Assembly: GCA_002162765.1 (NCBI GenBank)
Contig: MAAR01000004.1
Location: forward strand, 372,001-436,000
Direction of reading: 5' to 3'
DNA from: Flavobacteriales bacterium 34_180_T64
GTDB lineage: Bacteria; Bacteroidota; Bacteroidia; Flavobacteriales; Flavobacteriaceae
DNA: 64,000 bases
Both the position numbers and the translations under genes were made by a program. Each line of letters starts with the position of its first letter. The stretch's first letter is position 1. Below are positions 31,946 to 41,600 of the stretch, piece by piece. A model generated the notes under the pieces. It had not been told where the DNA came from. It saw only the letters and a list, made by a program, of their open reading frames with translations, and did no database searches.

Positions 31946-33525
31946 ATTTTTTCTGTTGTTTGCGTGTTATTTAATAATCTCGAAATCTGCAATGGGTTAT
32001 CATTCTTAAGTTCATCTGGCAAAAGATTATTAGGCCAATCCTGATAACTAAAAGGGCGTACCCAACGTTTAATAGAATGAATACCAACAGCGGTAAATCT
32101 ACTATCTGTTGAAGACGGATAAGGACCTCCATGCACCATAGATGGACAAACTTCCACTCCAGTTGGAACACCATTAAAAATAATGCGTCCCACACGATAT
32201 TGAAGTGCTGAAATGACTCCTAGATATTCAGAAGCTTCATTATTATCAGCAATTAAAGTCCCTGTTAGTTGGCCTTCTAAGGCAGAAATTACTTGTTCCA
32301 ATTGCTTCGAATCTTCACATTGAACAACTATTGAATAGGGTCCAAAAACTTCATGATGTAAGTTTGAGTTCTCCAAAAACGTGTTACCTTCAACTGTAGT
32401 TATGGCCTGTTTTGCATAATTAGGTTTAACCTCAGCCTCATAATTTGCTACGATTGTCAAATCATTTTGCGATAATGCTTTTTCCTTATTGTTTTCGTAG
32501 ACTCCAATAATATTTGGATGCAGCATACAAGACGGTTCTATTTTAACAATTTCGTCAGACAACGTCTCGATAAATTGATTTAAATCATTGCTTTTAATTC
32601 CTAGTATTAATCCTGGTTTTGTACAAAATTGTCCAGTTCCTAATGTAATTGAATTGGCATATGTTGCAGCTAATGATGCACCTCGTAACTGTAAAGCATT
32701 TGGTAAAACCACGACCGGATTTACACTTCCCATTTCGGCAAAAACGGGTATTGGTTCTTCACGCTGTGCGGCTAAATCATATAGTGCACGTCCTCCTTTA
32801 ATACTACCTGTAAATCCAACCGCCTTTACTCCTGAATGCTGAACCAATTGTTGACCTACTTCGATACCACTACTATTCAAATTTGAGAATACACCGTTAG
32901 GCATATCCGTTTTTTGAGCAGCTTTTATTATCGCAGAGGCAATTAATTCACCTGTTCCAGCATGCATTGGATGCGACTTTACTATAACTGGACACCCTGA
33001 CGCCAAGGCAGCCGTAGTGTCACCACCAGCAGTTGAATATGCCAAAGGAAAATTACTTGCACCAAAAACAACAACTGGACCAAGAGGTATTAATAGTTTT
33101 CTAATATCTGATTTTGGCATTGGTTGACGTTCTGGTTGAGCAGTATCTATAGTAGCTTCAACCCAAGATCCTTCCTGAACCAAATCGGCAAAAGATCTTA
33201 ACTGGCCAACAGTTCGTCCTCGTTCGCCATTTGCACGACCTTCAGGCAATCCAGTTTCAGAACAATAGGTCTGAATTAACTCATCACCTAAAGCTAAAAT
33301 TTCATCTGCAATGGCGTTTAAGAATTCTGCTTTTTTAGTACCAGACATTATTCTAAACGATTTAAATGCCTCTGATGCTAATTGTACAGCCTTGTCTATC
33401 TCTTCTGTAGTTGCTTCTGTAAAGACAGATTCATTTTCAATATTTAATTGAGGGTTAAACGTTTTGTAAGTTTTATTCCCAGTCGCTGAGCGTTGATTTC
33501 CAATATAATTTTCTCCTGTAATCAT
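31942..33525 (-). CDS. Aldehyde dehydrogenase, probably 2-oxoglutarate semialdehyde dehydrogenase
   Basis: An NAD(P)-dependent aldehyde dehydrogenase of 527 residues. The Glu base is in FAEMGSVNPVVV near 260, the catalytic Cys in GTGQFCTKPGLIL near 297, and the nucleotide-binding loop in VGFTGSIKGGRALYD near 230. The length and FxEMGSVNP sequence fit the 2,5-dioxovalerate (alpha-ketoglutaric semialdehyde) dehydrogenase group rather than betaine-aldehyde types. It would turn the deaminase product into 2-oxoglutarate, ending the hydroxyproline route. It might also accept 2-aminoadipate semialdehyde from hydroxylysine, but this is untested. It overlaps its neighbours on both sides by 4 bp. Confidence 0.88.
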   Translation of the reverse strand: MITGENYIGNQRSATGNKTYKTFNPQLNIENESVFTEATTEEIDKAVQLASEAFKSFRIMSGTKKAEFLNAIADEILALGDELIQTYCSETGLPEGRANGERGRTVGQLRSFADLVQEGSWVEATIDTAQPERQPMPKSDIRKLLIPLGPVVVFGASNFPLAYSTAGGDTTAALASGCPVIVKSHPMHAGTGELIASAIIKAAQKTDMPNGVFSNLNSSGIEVGQQLVQHSGVKAVGFTGSIKGGRALYDLAAQREEPIPVFAEMGSVNPVVVLPNALQLRGASLAATYANSITLGTGQFCTKPGLILGIKSNDLNQFIETLSDEIVKIEPSCMLHPNIIGVYENNKEKALSQNDLTIVANYEAEVKPNYAKQAITTVEGNTFLENSNLHHEVFGPYSIVVQCEDSKQLEQVISALEGQLTGTLIADNNEASEYLGVISALQYRVGRIIFNGVPTGVEVCPSMVHGGPYPSSTDSRFTAVGIHSIKRWVRPFSYQDWPNNLLPDELKNDNPLQISRLLNNTQTTEKI

Positions 33526-33788
33526 TTTTTTTCAATTTTTTTTAAGTGTGCTTCAATATTTACTGGTTTGTACACCTCTTTTATTGAAACTGGGTATTTT
33601 TTTAAAAGTGTCTTTGGACGCATAGGTCGTTTTTCAAATCCTCCACCACAGTTAGGACAGACATGTAATAAAACTGATTCAACACAGGCTTCGCAAAACG
33701 TACATTCAAAAGTACAAATCATGGCGTCTTGTGCATCATAAGGCAACGCTTTATTACAGTTTTCGCAAGTTGGTCTGATTTCTAACAA
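33522..33788 (-). CDS. DUF1272 zinc-ribbon protein
   Basis: A protein of 88 residues with four CxxC-type pairs: CENC, CTFECTFCEAC and CPNC. The N-terminus MLEIRPTCENC is the DUF1272 signature. It probably binds one or two zinc ions. Proteins of this family often lie next to metabolic genes, with unknown role. Its stop overlaps the start of the aldehyde dehydrogenase by 4 bp (ATGA), so it appears to be the first gene of the downstream operon. Confidence 0.8.
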   Translation of the reverse strand: MLEIRPTCENCNKALPYDAQDAMICTFECTFCEACVESVLLHVCPNCGGGFEKRPMRPKTLLKKYPVSIKEVYKPVNIEAHLKKIEKK

Positions 33789-33820
33789 TTCGTTTTATTT
33801 TGTGTTAAGGATTGCAGCGA

Positions 33821-33916
33821 CATCCTTTTTTGCTTTTTTAAAAGACCTTTCGACTGCACTCAAGGTGACAAGCAAAAAAGATATAGCGTAAAGCCTGACC
33901 ACACACAAAGTGTGGG
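33821..33916. repeat. REP-like intergenic element
   Basis: Inverted arms CTTTTTTGCTT (33825-33835) and AAGCAAAAAAG (33870-33880) enclose a stretch containing CTTTCGACTGCACTCAAGG, followed by a second small hairpin, CCACAC-N5-GTGTGG (33899-33915). Phrases of this kind recur between genes in flavobacterial genomes as far as I recall. It separates the deaminase gene from the rest of the operon and may act as a processing or attenuation site. Confidence 0.5.
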
Positions 33917-33931
33917 AACACCCAAATTAAT

Positions 33932-34846
33932 TTATAAACTTTTATAATCTGGTAAAGCTGGTCTATTTTTTATGCCCTCTTCAATAACTTTAAGCACATG
34001 CTTACGTTCGGCACCAATTAAAGGTAAACGCGGTTCACGTACATTTTCTGTACCAATTCCGGTAGCGACTTCAGCAAGCTTAATATTCTGTACTAATTTA
34101 CTATTTATATCTAACTCTAACAATGGTAAAAACCAGCGATAAATTTCTATTGCTTCTTGTGTTCTCCCGGCTTTCGCAAGATTAAAAATAGCTACGGTTT
34201 CGGCAGGAAATGCACATACTAATCCTGCTACCCAACCATCGGCTCCCATTAAAATACTTTCTAGCGCTAATGTATCAACACCACTTAATATGGCGAAGCG
34301 ATCTCCAAAACGGGATTTCATTCTTGAAACATTTGAAAGATCTCTTGTTGATTCCTTAACGGCTTGAATATTCTCACATTCTGACAATTCTTCAAACATA
34401 TCTAAAGTAACTTCAATGCCATAATCAACGGGATTGTTGTAAACCATAATTGGCAATGTGGTAGAGTTTGCTACTTTTTTAAAGTAAGTTACGGTTTCCC
34501 TATCATCAGCTTTATAGCGCATTGGAGGCAACATCATAAGACCAGATGCACCATCCTCTTTGGCTTTTCTAGCAGCTTCAATGGCTGCCGTAGTTGTTTG
34601 TTCAGCAATATTCATCACAACTGGAATGCGACCAGCCACAATTTCAACTGCTTTTCTAACAATAATCCGCTTTTCATCATCCGTGAGTGTGCTAGCCTCG
34701 CCTAGCGTTCCACCAAGAATAATCCCATTAACACCTGCGGCCAATTGCGCATGAATATTGACCTCAAAATTCACCAAATCTAAAGTGTCTTTATCAGTAA
34801 ATTTAGTCGTGACTGCTGGCATAACGCCTTTCCATTGAATACTCAT
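33932..34846 (-). CDS. DapA-family lyase, probably pyrroline-4-hydroxy-2-carboxylate deaminase
   Basis: A TIM-barrel protein of 304 residues of the dihydrodipicolinate synthase/N-acetylneuraminate lyase family. The Schiff-base lysine is K164 in QAVKEST, the catalytic Tyr is in VYNNPVDYG near 138, and the GGTLGEASTLT phosphate/carboxylate loop lies near 45. In this cluster it should deaminate and dehydrate the dehydrogenase product to 2-oxoglutarate semialdehyde. The open frame begins at a TTG (34867), but the ATG at 34846 (MSIQWKGVMPAV) is the normal family start. It is divergent from the AraC gene, and 143 bp with a REP-like element separates it from the rest of the operon. Confidence 0.88.
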   Translation of the reverse strand: MSIQWKGVMPAVTTKFTDKDTLDLVNFEVNIHAQLAAGVNGIILGGTLGEASTLTDDEKRIIVRKAVEIVAGRIPVVMNIAEQTTTAAIEAARKAKEDGASGLMMLPPMRYKADDRETVTYFKKVANSTTLPIMVYNNPVDYGIEVTLDMFEELSECENIQAVKESTRDLSNVSRMKSRFGDRFAILSGVDTLALESILMGADGWVAGLVCAFPAETVAIFNLAKAGRTQEAIEIYRWFLPLLELDINSKLVQNIKLAEVATGIGTENVREPRLPLIGAERKHVLKVIEEGIKNRPALPDYKSL

Positions 34847-34904
34847 AATAATTATTTTAGAACACAAAACTACTGTGACTTTACTTATAATTCTAATGTC
34901 TTCT

Positions 34905-34946
34905 TATCAATATATGATACTATATTATCCTTAATCATATATATGA
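34905..34946. promoter_or_regulatory. Inverted repeats between deaminase and AraC genes
   Basis: TATCA-N5-TGATA (34905-34919) and the perfect palindrome TCATATATATGA (34935-34946) lie in the 125-bp divergent region and share a TGATA/TCATA core. They are candidate sites for the AraC regulator, though AT-rich palindromes also arise by chance. Confidence 0.4.
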
Positions 34947-34971
34947 ACTTGTTTTTGCGTATTATTGTATT

Positions 34972-35814
34972 ATGAAAGTGCTTCCGTTTAAAATTCCAAA
35001 ACCAGAATTGCATGCATTAATATTTCAAGAAGATAAAGGCGAAATACTATTTGACAAACTACATCAACATGAGGAAATACAGATGAGTTTAATAGTTGAA
35101 GGCGAAGGCACTTTAGTAGTTGGAGACACTGTAAATGAGTACAAACAAGGAGACATATTAATAATTGGAAGTTACTTGCCCCATGTGTTTAAAAGTGATC
35201 CTAAATTAAATCAACAGGCCCATATGTTGACGCTGTTTTTCACAAGACGTTCTTTTGGCAAACACTTTTTCGAATTAGAAGAAGTTAAAGAACTTCATTT
35301 ATTTTTTAAACGATCGAAACAAGGTTTTAAAATCATGTCACATAAAAAGATGATGACACGATTGTTTAATGAACTAAAAAACGAATCTAAGCTATCCCGT
35401 TTTATAATCTTATTAGAGCTACTTCAATTTGCTTCAAAGGCTAATTATAAAAGTTTGTCTTCATTTATATATGACAAATCATTTACCATTAATGAAGGGA
35501 AACGTATGCGAGATGTTTTCGAATATACAATGACACACTTTCAAGAGGACATTTCATTGATTTCCATTTCAAACGTTGCGGCAATGACTAAAACTGCTTT
35601 CTGCAAATATTTTAAAAAGCGTACCAATAAAACATATATTCAGTTTTTATCTGAACTTCGTATAGAACATGCATGCAAGCTACTTAGAACAGAAAAGGAA
35701 CGTTCGATTGCAGAGATTGCAGAAGCATCTGGGTTCAATAATATATCAAATTTTAATAGACAGTTTAAAGGCATTAAAAAACAAAAACCTTCGTCATTTA
35801 GAGCTATAAATTAA
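34972..35814 (+). CDS. AraC family regulator of the hydroxyproline genes
   Basis: A cupin-like N-terminal sensing domain (about 20-110, HQHEEIQMSLIVEGEGTLVVGD and GDILIIGSYLPHVFKS) is followed by two AraC helix-turn-helix motifs in the last 100 residues: ISNVAAMTKTAFCKYFKKRTNKT, and SIAEIAEASGFNNISNFNRQFK. It is divergent from the deaminase gene with about 125 bp between, the usual layout for a local activator. Hydroxyproline or a pathway intermediate is the likely effector. Confidence 0.88.
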   Translation: MKVLPFKIPKPELHALIFQEDKGEILFDKLHQHEEIQMSLIVEGEGTLVVGDTVNEYKQGDILIIGSYLPHVFKSDPKLNQQAHMLTLFFTRRSFGKHFFELEEVKELHLFFKRSKQGFKIMSHKKMMTRLFNELKNESKLSRFIILLELLQFASKANYKSLSSFIYDKSFTINEGKRMRDVFEYTMTHFQEDISLISISNVAAMTKTAFCKYFKKRTNKTYIQFLSELRIEHACKLLRTEKERSIAEIAEASGFNNISNFNRQFKGIKKQKPSSFRAIN

Positions 35815-35815
35815 C

Positions 35816-36394
35816 TTATAACTTCTTGACATACTTAGTAATAATGACGATTTGAGTTGGACCAACTTTACCTTCAATAAATTCAGCATTATTATGATCT
35901 AAAGAAATGCGTCGTACTGCAGTTCCTTGCTTAGCTACCAAACTAGAGCCTTTTACTTTTAAATCTTTAATTAACACCACCGAATCTCCTGTATTCAAGA
36001 TAACTCCATTAACATCTCTATGCACAATTTTATCTGAAGCATCTTCACCTTCACCTGTTGCCTTTGCAAACTCCAACACATCTTCTTCCAAATACATCAT
36101 ATCTAACAAGTCTTGAGGCCATCCTTCAGCCTTTAAACGTGATAACATGCGCCAAGCCATAACTTGAACTGGCTGATACTCAGACCACATGCTATCGTTC
36201 AAACAACGCCAATGATTTGGATCTGTAGTTTCTGGGTCTTCAATTTGTCCGATACATATATTACAAGCCATAATAGATTTTTCGAGACTTTTATCTTTGA
36301 TTGGCGCTAAGGTATAGATTTGCAGATTTTCGTCAGTACTACACAATTCACATTTGGAATCGCTTCTCTTTTTTAATTCTCTTTCGATGCTCAT
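35816..36394 (-). CDS. PhnA/YjdM-like zinc-ribbon protein
   Basis: A protein of 192 residues. The N-terminus carries Cys pairs (CELCSTDENL and CNICIGQI), followed by NHWRCLNDSMWSEYQPVQ. The C-terminal 70 residues are the PhnA/YjdM beta-barrel domain (GDSVVLIKDLKVKGSS, then VVIITKYVKKL-like end). Despite the name, these proteins are not shown to act on phosphonates. The gene ends 1 bp from the AraC gene in opposite direction and looks monocistronic. Function unknown. Confidence 0.85.
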   Translation of the reverse strand: MSIERELKKRSDSKCELCSTDENLQIYTLAPIKDKSLEKSIMACNICIGQIEDPETTDPNHWRCLNDSMWSEYQPVQVMAWRMLSRLKAEGWPQDLLDMMYLEEDVLEFAKATGEGEDASDKIVHRDVNGVILNTGDSVVLIKDLKVKGSSLVAKQGTAVRRISLDHNNAEFIEGKVGPTQIVIITKYVKKL

Positions 36395-36460
36395 AATAAT
36401 TTATAATGTATTCTGCGAAAATACAGTTTAATACTAGGGATTACAAATCAAATGATTCAT

Positions 36461-36488
36461 AAAAAAAGGACGTCTAAAGACATCCTTT
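36461..36488 (-). terminator. Intrinsic terminator of the duplicated secreted protein
   Basis: On the minus strand, AAAGGATGTC, loop TTTA and GACGTCCTTT form a 10-bp stem with one G-U pair, then a U-run from the A tract at 36461-36467. It lies 22 bp past the stop. Confidence 0.8.
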
Positions 36489-36509
36489 CCCTTTTACTTT
36501 GTATTACTT

Positions 36510-37328
36510 TTATTTACCTAAACCGGCTATTGCTGTAAATATTTCATCACCATGCCCAGGTTTAAAATATTTACCTGCTTTTTGCCAATAAGCTTTTCTT
36601 GCTGCATCATCTGCCCAATGTGCTCTAAACAGCTCACCATTTTTGTCACCCATGTTTTCCAGATCCTCCATAGAATCTAACAAATAAGCCTCCATAAAAA
36701 CCGTTCGATCTGCTCCCCAAGCATGTCTGTGTGGATAATAAGCTTTAATCAGCTCATTTTTGTGAAGCACATTTTCAACATATTCCATTCTTAGCTTGTT
36801 AAATTCTTCATTTGTGCCATCATCAGGATATGCAAAATGTCTAGTCGACAAATACAAAATCATGTCCTCAGTTGGTTTAGGATCCATAAGTTTTGCTCCA
36901 GGCATTACCGCATAAATTTCATCCGAATGATGTACAGAATAAAATGCCCCTTGTTTTTTTAAGAAGGCTTTTCTAGCTGTTTCATCCGGCCAAGCTTCTT
37001 TTTCTAGTTCAGCATTTCGTTCACCTGCTTTATCAATGGCTTCCCAATTAGCAAATACCTGAACATATCTAAGTTCACTATTATCGGCTGTCCAGCGATG
37101 CACAAAAAACCCAGAGCCCATAACGTAGTCATTTTTCATTGTGACCTTATTGAGGTACTCCTTTTCGATGTCTTCCCAAGAGTCTTCAGTCTCATAATCC
37201 ATATCCCAATGTAAGGTGGTGATCACATAATATTGAGGACCTGCCGGAGCATCTTGCGCAAAAGTTGATGTGTTAAATAGCATCGCTAAAACAGCGAATA
37301 CAATTAAAAATTTGTTGGTTGTTTTCAT
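36510..37328 (-). CDS. Secreted protein with two tandem copies of one domain
   Basis: The signal peptide MKTTNKFLIVFAVLAMLFNTSTFA precedes about 250 residues made of two related halves. Their ends match clearly: ERNAELEKEAWPDETARKAF with HHSDEIYAVMPG, and DKNGELFRAHWADDAARKAY with GHGDEIFTAIAG. Each half has the strand-helix pattern of a dimeric alpha/beta-barrel (NIPSNAP- or EthD-like) module. Trp, His and Tyr are frequent. I do not recognise a characterised family, and no catalytic residue can be named. The gene stands alone with its own terminator. There is no T9SS tail, so the protein is presumably periplasmic. Confidence 0.7.
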   Translation of the reverse strand: MKTTNKFLIVFAVLAMLFNTSTFAQDAPAGPQYYVITTLHWDMDYETEDSWEDIEKEYLNKVTMKNDYVMGSGFFVHRWTADNSELRYVQVFANWEAIDKAGERNAELEKEAWPDETARKAFLKKQGAFYSVHHSDEIYAVMPGAKLMDPKPTEDMILYLSTRHFAYPDDGTNEEFNKLRMEYVENVLHKNELIKAYYPHRHAWGADRTVFMEAYLLDSMEDLENMGDKNGELFRAHWADDAARKAYWQKAGKYFKPGHGDEIFTAIAGLGK

Positions 37329-37675
37329 AATTTTAATAAAATTAAAGATTAGTATAATTGATTAATTAATTACATCGATTATTCGGGACAATCAATCTTG
37401 GGGAGATATTTAATTTTGCTAGCTATTAGCTTTAGGGGAAAGATGAAAAAATTTAGTGTTTCTAAGATACAAAAAAAATACTAAAAACATAAATCTGTGT
37501 ATACTATTTAAAATCTATAATGTGATCCAAATCAAATGGAAACTCATCATTTTATACTTGATTTTATAATAATACACGTATTAAAACGACTCTAAATAAT
37601 CAGACCATATAAAAAGCTCCAACTAGATTGTTGGAGCCTTAGCTATAAATCAATTATACAAAACATTTTCCAATG
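37329..37675. other. Intergenic region, 347 bp
   Basis: No open frame is supported here. The left part must carry the promoter of the duplicated secreted protein, but no exact TAnnTTTG was found. The right part carries the GT2 terminator (37611-37637). The rest is AT-rich without clear structure. Confidence 0.6.
37611..37637 (-). terminator. Intrinsic terminator of the GT2 gene
   Basis: GCTCCAAC (37616-37623) and GTTGGAGC (37630-37637) form a perfect 8-bp stem with a 6-base loop. On the minus strand it is followed by five U residues, 39 bp after the stop. Confidence 0.85.
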
Positions 37676-38506
37676 TTAAGCCGCTATTTGCTGATTTGAA
37701 TTATTTGTTGATATGATATTTACTTCTTCAAAAACCACTTGATTATCTACAGTATTTGAATCACTAAACAATTGCGCTATACGATATGAGTACCAAATAT
37801 TAATAAGCATAAATGGTATTTTTAATGAGTCTTTTAGTCCTAATTTAGAATCCTCAACATGTACCCAAAGTTCTAATGGCTGTTCATACATTCTATTCAT
37901 GATTTGCTTAGATCCAAAATATTTTTTCATCCTTATAAATATTTCAACATCAAACAACCATCTTGTTAGGAATTTCTTATCGAACGCAACTGGAATAATC
38001 TGTCTTCTAAACACTTTAGCGCCACATTGAGTATCTTCTATTGGTAACCCTAAAATTAGAAACACAATCATTTTCACAAAAGCAGAGCAGACCTTTCTAA
38101 TTAAATTTCTTTCAATCCTACCATCTCCTTTTCCCCTTGAACCATAAACTAAATAAAATTGATCATTATTATGTAATGTTTCAACCAATTTTTTAAAATC
38201 GTTAAAATTGGTAGATAAATCTGCATCTATAAAACCTATATAATCAACATCTTGTCGATTAAACAAATAACGAGCACCAGACCTAACAGCTGCAGCTTTA
38301 CCAGCATTCTTTTTTACATCAACAATACTTATTTTTGTTTTAGCTTGTTTTTTAATTTCTTCTAAAACAGATAATGTATTATCTTTGCTTCCATCATTTA
38401 CAAAACATAAATGGTACTGATTATGAGTTTGAATAAACTCAACAAAAGTATTTACATTTAATCGCTTTTCTTCATTGTAACAAGGTATAATAATTCCAGT
38501 TTTCAT
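37676..38506 (-). CDS. GT2 glycosyltransferase, polyprenyl-phosphate sugar synthase-like
   Basis: A protein of 276 residues with a GT-A fold similar to dolichyl-phosphate glucosyl/mannosyltransferases: IIPCYNEEKRL at the N-terminus, FVNDGSKDNT near 36, GFIDADLSTN (the DxD-type metal site) near 93, and a later EDTQCGAKVFRR near 162 with RWLFDVEIF. One hydrophobic stretch near 143-158 may touch the membrane. It should move a sugar from a nucleotide onto a lipid phosphate carrier, supplying a GT-C-type enzyme such as its divergent neighbour. It is the first of four leftward units here with the 21-bp repeats upstream. Confidence 0.85.
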   Translation of the reverse strand: MKTGIIIPCYNEEKRLNVNTFVEFIQTHNQYHLCFVNDGSKDNTLSVLEEIKKQAKTKISIVDVKKNAGKAAAVRSGARYLFNRQDVDYIGFIDADLSTNFNDFKKLVETLHNNDQFYLVYGSRGKGDGRIERNLIRKVCSAFVKMIVFLILGLPIEDTQCGAKVFRRQIIPVAFDKKFLTRWLFDVEIFIRMKKYFGSKQIMNRMYEQPLELWVHVEDSKLGLKDSLKIPFMLINIWYSYRIAQLFSDSNTVDNQVVFEEVNIISTNNSNQQIAA

Positions 38507-38531
38507 AATAACATTTGTTTGGTTTCTAGTA

Positions 38532-38618
38532 TAAAATTAGGTGCGATTTGCCACTATTTTTGGTGTATTTCGGTGACTAGAGCATTTGTGTAGATGAATG
38601 AAATTAATGCTTCGACAA
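38532..38618 (-). promoter_or_regulatory. 21-bp direct repeats and -7-like box before the GT2 gene
   Basis: Three 9-mers at exact 21-bp steps on the plus strand: TTTCGGTGA (38568), TGTAGATGA (38589) and CTTCGACAA (38610). The nearest begins 29 bp upstream, in GT2 orientation, of the -7-like TAATTTTA (38539-38532, minus strand); there is no TTTG -33 box. A related inverted copy, TCGCCGAAA, lies at 38626-38634, towards the divergent gene. The 21-bp spacing is typical of LytTR regulator sites. Confidence 0.6.
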
Positions 38619-38682
38619 CTTCCATTCGCCGAAACCAAACTTTGTTATATCTTTAAATCATAAAATATAATCTGAGCTTTTG

Positions 38683-41600
38683 ATGAAAGAAACCTCTAAT
38701 AAATTTTTAATTACAGCTTTACTTATAGCTATTGCATTTCATGGTGCTTCAATGTTTTTTACATTAGAAGGCACTTATGATGCTTTGATTCATTTGTTTT
38801 TTGCTGATCATTATGCTCACAGTTGGTTTGAACCTTGGAATTTTAAATGGTATACCGGGTTTACTGTAATGAGTTATCCTCCATTAGTACATCAAGTCAT
38901 TGCTATGTTATCGTTGGTTGCAGGGTTGAAATTTGGATTATTTACTGTATTTCTTTTAAGTGTCATCCTATTTATCACTGGAGTTTATCGGTTTTCTTTG
39001 TTAATAACCGCAAACAGAACTGTTGCAGGTTATGCCTCTATTTTAGCTGTATTATCGAGTTCTTTTGTAGAAACACTTCATCTATTTGGACAATTACCAA
39101 GCATTATTGGAATCTCAATTCTAATGCATGCACTCCCTGAAATCTATTTATGGATAAAAACAGGGAAGTATCGCTATCTCTTTACTTCATTGTCATTACT
39201 TGCTGTTACTGTTTGTTCCCATCATGTTACACCAATTTTTGGAATGATCTTTTTTATTTTTCCATTAATAGGCATGGTTATTATGGACATGGCTAAAACG
39301 CAGGTGAAAACGATGAAGCTCATAACCTTTAAAGTGTTTTTTAATACATTTTTAAAGCTTTTCAAGCGTATTGCTAGCTTTGGCCTGCTGTCTTTAATTA
39401 TCATTATTGGGTGTATTCTACCGTATTGGATCAACAGTAAAAACAATCCAATCACACAAATCCCTATTCCTCATGGGTCGCGTGATAACTTTCTTGAAGT
39501 AACTTCCTCTGGATTGGTCTTTTTTATAATTCCTTGGGGTGTTTTATTAATTATACTACCTTATATATTTTATAGACTTTTTAATAAACGCTACTTGTTT
39601 TTTGGCCTTTCATTCGCCATACTCACCATATTAGGAACTGGAGACACCACACCAATTCCCAGACTCGTTCTTGGAGAAACAGCATTTAATATTTTAACTT
39701 TAGATCGATTCACATTATGGGCTACAATAATGGTTTTACCTATATTTGGAGAGTTTATATATCGTTTTGTTCAAGGCGATCTAAAAACGCTCGTCCAAGA
39801 CCGTTTTGGCGCTATATTTCACAGACTTACTGGAGGTGCTTTGGCTGGGTTATTTATATTTATGACTATCTTCACAATAAGTCTTGGTTATTTTAGACCC
39901 TCGCAGCCACAAAAAATTAAAATGCTCCCAATTGTTAATTTCTTAAATCAAGATCAACATGATCAATGGCGTTATTTAACACTTGGCTTTGGAGATCAAA
40001 TGGCCTGGTTAGCCTCTCAAACCAATGCCATGACAGTTGATGGAAACTATCATTCTGCAAGACGACTTCCCGAATTGACGACTAGAGCAATTGAGCGATT
40101 AGAGAATTCGAAATTTAAAGGAATTGAAGGCTTAGGCTCTTTACAGCAATTTTTAACTGTCCCAGAGAAGTATAACCTTAAATTTATATTTTCTAACGAC
40201 AAGTTTTATGACCCAATTCTCTATTTCTGTGGCTGGCAACGATTGAGACAGCTAGAAAATGGCATTATGGTTTGGGAAAAATTAAACGTCAAACCACTGT
40301 CTTCAGTTTTACCAAAAGAAGATGTCCCAACATGGCAAAAAACAGTCTGGGGAACTATCCCTTTTCTAAGTCTTATTATCGCCTTTTTCTTAAACATTCA
40401 AATGTTATGGGTTAGAGCTTTAAAACTAAAAGTGAAAATTATTCCGGAGTATTTATTTTTCAAAAATGAATATACCGGGTTCTCAACCCCACTTTTAAAA
40501 ATCACGTTTTTATGGTCTGCGTTAATAGCAATTATTTTATGTTTTAGTCTCTATTCTTTCTACATCAAAAATGATACGCATCATTCTCCAGAAAACACCA
40601 TTATGGCCTACTACGATGCTTTAGATTTTAAAGAATTTGAAAAAGCCCATCGTTTGATTGACCCAAAAAGCAATGTTACAATGGCTCAGTATATGTTAGA
40701 AATTTCTGTAACAGATGGGCTACTAAGCTCCTATGCAAAATTAGATCATTTAGAGACTAACATCACTAGTAAAAATGACAGTCTCGCAACTGCAATTGTT
40801 AATACTCATTGGATAACACCTTTAGAGAAAATAGATAAAACTCATTATAAAACATTAACAAAGCATGATGGGAAATGGTTTTTAAAACCAGATCCATTGG
40901 ATGCCGATTTACCACCAGACCAATTATATTCAAATAATGTTACTAATTATTTTAATCAAGGAAGACGAAGAATAACAACAGAGCAAACCTATCATGAAGA
41001 TGTTTTAAAGCAGCCTGTTTTAGAGATTCTATCCGCAAAACTAGTTCGTTACAACAACCATTATGCAGTGGTTGGTGAAGTTCAGAATATAGACAATGTA
41101 CCTGCAGATGTAGTCTTAAAAGGAACACTCTATAATGATGAAAACAAAGAATTGGCAAGCTATAATGCAAAATATCATGTAAAGCACAAATTAATGCCTA
41201 AAGAAGTTAGTAGTTTTAAAATTAATTTCGAAGGAATTGCTTGGACCAAAACTGAAGATTCGATTCCAAAAACTTTTAATCCTGATGAATTTACGCCATT
41301 TGATTTTGAAGAGCAACCAACAAAATTCAACCTTCAAGCTGCAGGAAATGTGTCTGGGTCTGACCTTTATAAAGCAGTTGTCTTAAACGATATTAATATA
41401 AATAATAACACCATCGAAGGCACCTTGTTTAATAGTGGATTAAAAGAAGTGACTGTGCCGCAACTTTTAATTAGTTATTACGATAGTAACAAAACCTTAG
41501 TTTGGGTAGATCATCAATTCTTAAAAGATGGCATTCGACAGCAACGAAAACAAAACTTTAACTATATATTATTAGACGAGAGTACAGTTACCATTATTAA

